From Candidatus Saccharimonadota bacterium (lineage in GTDB: Bacteria; Patescibacteriota; Saccharimonadia; Saccharimonadales; Saccharimonadaceae): a stretch of DNA of 9,063 nt. The translations under genes were made by a program, and so were the position numbers. The number at the start of each line of letters is the position of its first letter. Positions within the stretch are counted from its first letter, which is position 1. The notes under the pieces were generated by a model, which was given only the letters and a program-made list of their open reading frames with translations, did not search any database and was not told the DNA's origin. Positions 6,304-9,063 of this stretch are shown here, piece after piece. The stretch is from the NCBI GenBank assembly GCA_900555425.1, contig UNSM01000028.1:1-9063 (forward strand), read 5' to 3'.

Positions 6304-6492
6304 ATGCAAAATTTATTCAACAAATTATTCGGTAGTAAAGTAGGGTTTTCGCCAATCGACCCGCTGGCAGACGGACTTGCTGAAGAAATTATTAAAGAAC
6401 AGCGGGAGCCGCAGGCGATTCGTCTAGATGCCGACGATATAGAGGATATTCGCAAGTTTTGGTCTCATGCGGATGGCGATTTTGACAGATAA
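6304..6492 (+). CDS. Small acidic protein of unknown function (62 aa)
   Basis: The frame is open further upstream, but the promoter at 6244-6272 would put the transcript start near 6279, so the ATG at 6304 is the first sensible start. No Shine-Dalgarno sequence precedes it, only an A-rich stretch (AAAATAAAAAAGTT). The protein starts with a short amphipathic segment (MQNLFNKLFGSK). It continues with a charged, probably helical part, ADGLAEEIIKEQRE and LDADDIEDIRKFW, and ends in DGDFDR. There is no signal peptide, membrane helix or Cys. I do not recognise the family. It lies 17 bases before the Tim44/DUF3137 gene, whose own -10 box overlaps that gap. Support is the promoter-terminator setting, coding-like composition and continuity with the operon; homologs could not be searched for here. 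Confidence 0.55.
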   Translation: MQNLFNKLFGSKVGFSPIDPLADGLAEEIIKEQREPQAIRLDADDIEDIRKFWSHADGDFDR

Positions 6493-6497
6493 TAGTG

Positions 6498-6503
6498 TAT
6501 AAT
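6498..6503 (+). promoter_or_regulatory. -10 box six bases before ATG (probable leaderless start of Tim44/DUF3137 gene)
   Basis: A perfect TATAAT ends six bases before the ATG at 6510, so the transcript would begin at or next to the start codon. No Shine-Dalgarno sequence lies between. A TTGACA at 6482-6487 is only 10 bases upstream and too close to act as the -35. Confidence 0.5.
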
Positions 6504-6509
6504 TAGCTC

Positions 6510-7859
6510 ATGTTAATTGAGTCTTTAATGTTTTTTGCTCGAGCCGGCGGAGGTGGGTCGGGCTCTTCTGGGAGATCTTTAATTTTGATGCTACCCGCAG
6601 CTGTATCGGGCGGTGTGGCAGGTTTTGTAAAAAGGAAGACTAGATCAAAAATAGCAGGCTTCTTGGTGGGCGTTGCTGTTGGACTAGTTTTTAGTTTACT
6701 GTATTTAGCTGATTTAATGTGGTTCGTATGTGCAGTTATTTCTACTTTTGTGGGGGCCGCTATCTCTGTATTTGTTGATAAGCTCAAAGTATTTCGCCAA
6801 AATAGTGAGGCGGCTACTAATACAGTTCACCAAGCTTCCTCCGCTGATTCGTTATGGCAGCCAGATAATCTTACTAATTACGCTAGGCAAGTTTTCGAGA
6901 GGTTTCAGTATGATTGGAGTAACTTAGATTATGAGTCAATTCGTAAGTATACGACACAGAGATATTCAAATCACATTGGACTAGTGATGCAGGCTTTGCG
7001 CCAAATGGGTCGTAGGAATATCGTCGATAACGTGCGGATAAATGAGGCTATTTTTGCTGACGCACATGACGATGCTAATAATCAAAGCGATAGGGTGAGT
7101 GTTGCATTTTTAGCGGAGGCTGACGATAAGTTAATAGATGTAACTACGGGCAAAAACATACTTCGCAAGGAGGAAGAATTTGCAGAGAAGTGGAACTTTG
7201 TTCGTGAAGGTAACGGATGGAAACTGGATGGCATAAATCAGCCGACTGAGGACGTTAATACATTAGTTGGCTCGCTGAATAAGTTTGCTAAGGACAATGG
7301 AATGTATTTTAGCCTGGATTGGGGTAGGCTACTTCTTCCGAAGGGTGGTAACTTATTTTTGCCGCGCTATTTTAACTCTGCTGACGTAAATAACCACGTT
7401 ATTGGTATTTGGGATGGTGGCATTCTTGTTCAGCTTTATACTTGTGTGCTTAAAAATGGCAATGGATTTACGGACGAGGGTAAAAACAAAGATGAGGTTA
7501 ACTATCTTATCGGTCAGATTATGCTACCCAAATCTTACGGTGGAATTTTGGTCGACAGGGATGATAATAGAATTTTTAGGAAGCGCGTGATAGCTCCGTT
7601 TGGATACAAAAAAGTCAAAATGGAGTGGGGTGATTTTAATAAACGCTATACCATTTTTGCCACAAACGAAGATCAGGCGGCGAGCTTTGAGTTATTAAAT
7701 CCGAGTTTTATGGCGTGGCTGTATGACCAGGATATAAAAGCTAACATTGAAGTGATGGATAATATAGTTATTCTATATGCCCGGGTTTCTTCTGATGAAA
7801 AACGCTATGCGGAAATGTTGGAGATTTTAAGAAGAGCTCACAAAGAGCTGAAAATGTAG
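6510..7859 (+). CDS. Membrane protein with Tim44-like and DUF3137-like domains
   Basis: A 449-residue protein. The N-terminus FFARAGGGGSGSSGRS (8-23) is the glycine-rich lead-in seen in bacterial Tim44-like proteins. Hydrophobic segments follow at about 24-40, 48-66 and 68-90. Residues about 115-243 fit the Tim44-like fold (NTF2-like): VFERFQYDWSNLDYESIRKY, RRNIVDNVRINEA, RVSVAFLAEADDKLID, then EFAEKWNFVREGNGWKLDGI. Residues about 280-435 resemble DUF3137: RIFRKRVIAPFGY, MEWGDFNKRYTIFATNEDQA, LLNPSFMAWLYD, and a last strand NIVILYARV. The two domains are usually separate proteins, so this looks like a fusion. Bacterial Tim44-like proteins are thought to sit at the inner membrane with lipid or protein-transport roles; the job here is unknown. 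It starts at an ATG without a ribosome-binding site. Its stop overlaps the ribosome-binding site of the GalU-like gene, so the pair is coupled. Confidence 0.7.
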   Translation: MLIESLMFFARAGGGGSGSSGRSLILMLPAAVSGGVAGFVKRKTRSKIAGFLVGVAVGLVFSLLYLADLMWFVCAVISTFVGAAISVFVDKLKVFRQNSEAATNTVHQASSADSLWQPDNLTNYARQVFERFQYDWSNLDYESIRKYTTQRYSNHIGLVMQALRQMGRRNIVDNVRINEAIFADAHDDANNQSDRVSVAFLAEADDKLIDVTTGKNILRKEEEFAEKWNFVREGNGWKLDGINQPTEDVNTLVGSLNKFAKDNGMYFSLDWGRLLLPKGGNLFLPRYFNSADVNNHVIGIWDGGILVQLYTCVLKNGNGFTDEGKNKDEVNYLIGQIMLPKSYGGILVDRDDNRIFRKRVIAPFGYKKVKMEWGDFNKRYTIFATNEDQAASFELLNPSFMAWLYDQDIKANIEVMDNIVILYARVSSDEKRYAEMLEILRRAHKELKM

Positions 7860-7863
7860 GAGG
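7858..7863 (+). promoter_or_regulatory. Ribosome-binding site overlapping the upstream stop codon
   Basis: AGGAGG uses the last two bases of the TAG (7857-7859) of the Tim44/DUF3137 gene and ends four bases before the ATG at 7868. This fixes the start of the GalU-like gene and points to translational coupling of the two. Confidence 0.8.
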
Positions 7864-7867
7864 TGCT

Positions 7868-8695
7868 ATGATTACTAAAGCCATTATTCCGGTTGCTGGT
7901 TGGGGCACGCGAATGTTGCCGATTACCAAATCTATTGAAAAGTGTATGCTGCCAGTTGGTACTCGTCCAGTGATTGATTATATCGTGCAAGACGTTGTGC
8001 GCGCTGGCGTGAAGGATATTTACTTTGTGGTTGGTGAACAAAGTACTCAAGTGCAGAGCTATTATCGATCGAATATTCAATTAAACGATTATTTACGTCG
8101 AGCGAGCAAACAGGATAAGCTTCCTCTGGTGGCGCCACTTCGCGACGTCCGAATACATTTTTTAACTCAGCCGGGAACTGGTGGTTACGGCACAAGCATT
8201 CCAGTTGGTCTAGCGAGCGAATTTATCGAACAGGGCGAGTCGGCCTTTGTGATTATGGGCGATCAATTCTTTTGGCGTGACGACGGCGGTTCTAACGCGG
8301 CAGATTTGGCGGAGCTAGTGGAATCGCGTGGATTGTCAGCTGGGCTATTGGGAAATCCTGTCGAAGAGGAATTTATTCCGCAAACAGGAATTATTGAAAC
8401 TGACGATCAGGGCAATTTTGTGCGAATAATTGAAAAGCCGAAACTGGAAGAAGCTCCAAGTAACCTCAGCAATTCAAGTTTTTACGTCCTGAACAAAGAG
8501 ATTTTTGAGTTGGCACGGACCTTGCCGGCAAATCCTAAGAGAGGCGAGTTTGAGCTAACGGACGCGATTAATGCGTACATTGATGGCGGCGGCGTGATTG
8601 CTGTTGGTGAGGCTAAGGGTGAATATATGGAATGTGGATCGCCGAGCGGTTGGCTGAAGGCGAATAATGCTATGGCGAAAAACGCTACTTGCTAA
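7868..8695 (+). CDS. galU: GalU-like UTP--glucose-1-phosphate uridylyltransferase / sugar nucleotidyltransferase
   Basis: A 275-residue nucleotidyltransferase, close to normal GalU length. The N-terminal NTP-binding motif is GWGTRMLPITK (11-21), with Lys25 in EKCMLP. The expected acceptor and dimer features follow: RPVIDYIVQDVVRAG (33-47), VIMGDQ (128-133, metal Asp132), RIIEKPK (186-192, Lys190 at the sugar phosphate), FYVLNKEIFE, GEFELTDAI (226-234) and the closing YMECGSPSGWLKA. In the usual GalU the uridine site reads QxxPLGLGHA; here it is QPGTGGYGTS (101-110), so the exact base or sugar specificity is less certain. UDP-glucose feeds surface glycans and glycolipids, which suits the envelope genes in the window. 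The start is set by AGGAGG overlapping the preceding stop. No clear terminator was found after it, only a T6 run near 8710. Confidence 0.82.
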   Translation: MITKAIIPVAGWGTRMLPITKSIEKCMLPVGTRPVIDYIVQDVVRAGVKDIYFVVGEQSTQVQSYYRSNIQLNDYLRRASKQDKLPLVAPLRDVRIHFLTQPGTGGYGTSIPVGLASEFIEQGESAFVIMGDQFFWRDDGGSNAADLAELVESRGLSAGLLGNPVEEEFIPQTGIIETDDQGNFVRIIEKPKLEEAPSNLSNSSFYVLNKEIFELARTLPANPKRGEFELTDAINAYIDGGGVIAVGEAKGEYMECGSPSGWLKANNAMAKNATC

Positions 8696-8696
8696 C

Positions 8697-8730
8697 TTGA
8701 CTATATAGATTTTTTGTGCTATTGTATAGT
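8697..8730 (+). promoter_or_regulatory. Promoter region for the Fic gene, two overlapping -10 options
   Basis: TTGACT (8697-8702), a 17-base spacer, then TATTGT (8720-8725) with a TGC extension (8717-8719). Alternatively, TATAGT (8725-8730) ends exactly six bases before the ATG at 8737, the same geometry as at 1691 and 6510. With either box the 5' leader would be at most a few bases, and there is no Shine-Dalgarno sequence. Confidence 0.55.
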
Positions 8731-8736
8731 TCGTAC

Positions 8737-8880
8737 ATGGAAAAACATCCAAAACAAACAACTATGAACGGAGCCGAAATTAAGAATCCTGGCGAGGTGT
8801 TGTCTGCGGAGGGTCTTAAGAATCTTGTAGCTGAGGCTGGTATTGATGGCTCTACGCCAAAGGAGATGCTGATTCATTGA
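8737..8880 (+). CDS. 47-aa frame: N-terminal part of a frame-broken Fic protein, or a small separate upstream protein
   Basis: It starts at the ATG placed by the promoter at 8697-8730 and ends at TGA 8878-8880. The sequence is MEKHPKQTTMNGAEIKNP, then a helix-like LSAEGLKNLVAEAG, then IDGSTPKEMLIH. There is no membrane segment. The following frame carries the Fic active-site motif but has in-frame stops upstream of 8847. Joining the two near 8857-8865 by a -1 step gives an uninterrupted chain of ordinary length before the Fic motif. The part could therefore be a broken or frameshifted N-terminus. Alternatively it is a small antitoxin-like protein, as in class I Fic pairs; it lacks an exact [ST]xxxE[GN] inhibitory motif (STPKEM is one residue off), so that reading is weak. 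Confidence 0.45.
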   Translation: MEKHPKQTTMNGAEIKNPGEVLSAEGLKNLVAEAGIDGSTPKEMLIH

Positions 8881-9063
8881 TTTTAGAAGATGGCGTTATG
8901 AAAATAGGCGACAAGGAAACTATACCTGTTGAGCACCGCTACGAGGTGATGAGCGAATTGATAAGATTGATAAAAGAATCTTCTGATGATGTTAATCCAG
9001 AGCGGCTTGGTGATGTGGCTGCACTTGGTATTGTGCTGCTTCATCCGTTTCAGGATGGAAATG
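8877..9063 (+). CDS. Fic-family (AMP-transferase fold) protein, cut by the window end
   Basis: In the frame whose codons start at multiples of three, residues lead to VEHRYEVMSELIRLI, then LGDVAALGIVLL, then HPFQDGNG (His at 9042-9044). HPFx[DE]GNG is the Fic active-site loop; in the family the His is catalytic and the rest binds the nucleotide phosphates. Most such enzymes transfer AMP to a protein side chain. The window ends right after the motif. The frame is open from 8847. Possible starts are TTG 8877, which overlaps the TGA of the previous frame and has AAAGGAG (8859-8865) 11 bases upstream, and ATG 8898. Either start would leave only about 50 residues before the motif, which is short for a Fic fold and favours a joined or frameshifted gene. 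It is partial at the right edge. Confidence 0.65.
   Translation, partial: MILEDGVMKIGDKETIPVEHRYEVMSELIRLIKESSDDVNPERLGDVAALGIVLLHPFQDGN

Noticed and set aside
6482..6487. Perfect TTGACA as -35 for the Tim44/DUF3137 gene
   Set aside because: Only 10 bases separate it from TATAAT at 6498, and no -10 lies 16-18 bases downstream. The bases are also the last codons of the small upstream gene.
8859..8865. Classical X-XXY-YYZ slippery heptamer at the Fic frame break
   Set aside because: The aligned bases read G-CCA-AAG, which is not a heptamer of that type. Only a simple A-AAG slip is possible, so programmed frameshifting is kept as one option and not claimed.
1..9063. tRNA or rRNA genes, CRISPR arrays, insertion sequences
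   Set aside because: No cloverleaf with a TTCRANNC-type T loop, no regularly spaced repeats and no transposase-like frame were seen on either strand.

Overview
The window looks like part of a small-genome bacterium of the Patescibacteria (CPR) radiation, most likely Saccharibacteria (TM7). This is inferred from the overall style of the proteins, the dense single-strand layout, and a type-2 isoleucyl-tRNA synthetase next to WxL-type surface proteins. No rRNA or ribosomal gene is present to prove it. TGA is an ordinary stop (for example at 1659-1661 and 2657-2659), which argues against the TGA-as-Gly code of Gracilibacteria/Absconditabacteria. All supported genes lie on the + strand.

Layout. 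Positions 1-2380 form an envelope block: the 3' end of a secreted WxL-like protein, a terminator, a promoter, a signal-peptide/DUF916-like protein with one C-terminal membrane anchor, and a LiaF-like four-TM protein. Positions 2381-3255 and 3282-6191 form a translation unit. A promoter drives a leader of about 235 nt whose 3' half has a clear T-box antiterminator (TGGTACC bulge between two perfect helices). It is followed by a GIY-YIG/RAMA-like protein and then ileS. A strong terminator closes the unit, and the following promoter begins within a few bases of it.

Positions 6244-8695 hold a 62-aa unknown protein, a membrane protein joining a Tim44-like and a DUF3137-like domain, and a GalU-like nucleotidyltransferase whose ribosome-binding site overlaps the preceding stop. 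Positions 8737-9063 hold the start of a Fic-family protein. Its N-terminal part and its HPFxDGNG part lie in different frames.

The signals most worth following are the T-box ahead of a nuclease-like gene plus ileS, with its competing pairings and a tandem repeat inside the leader. Next are three genes whose -10 box ends exactly six bases before the start codon (probable leaderless mRNAs), the WxL/DUF916 pair, the Tim44-DUF3137 fusion and the frame break in the Fic gene. No tRNA, rRNA, CRISPR array or insertion sequence was seen.
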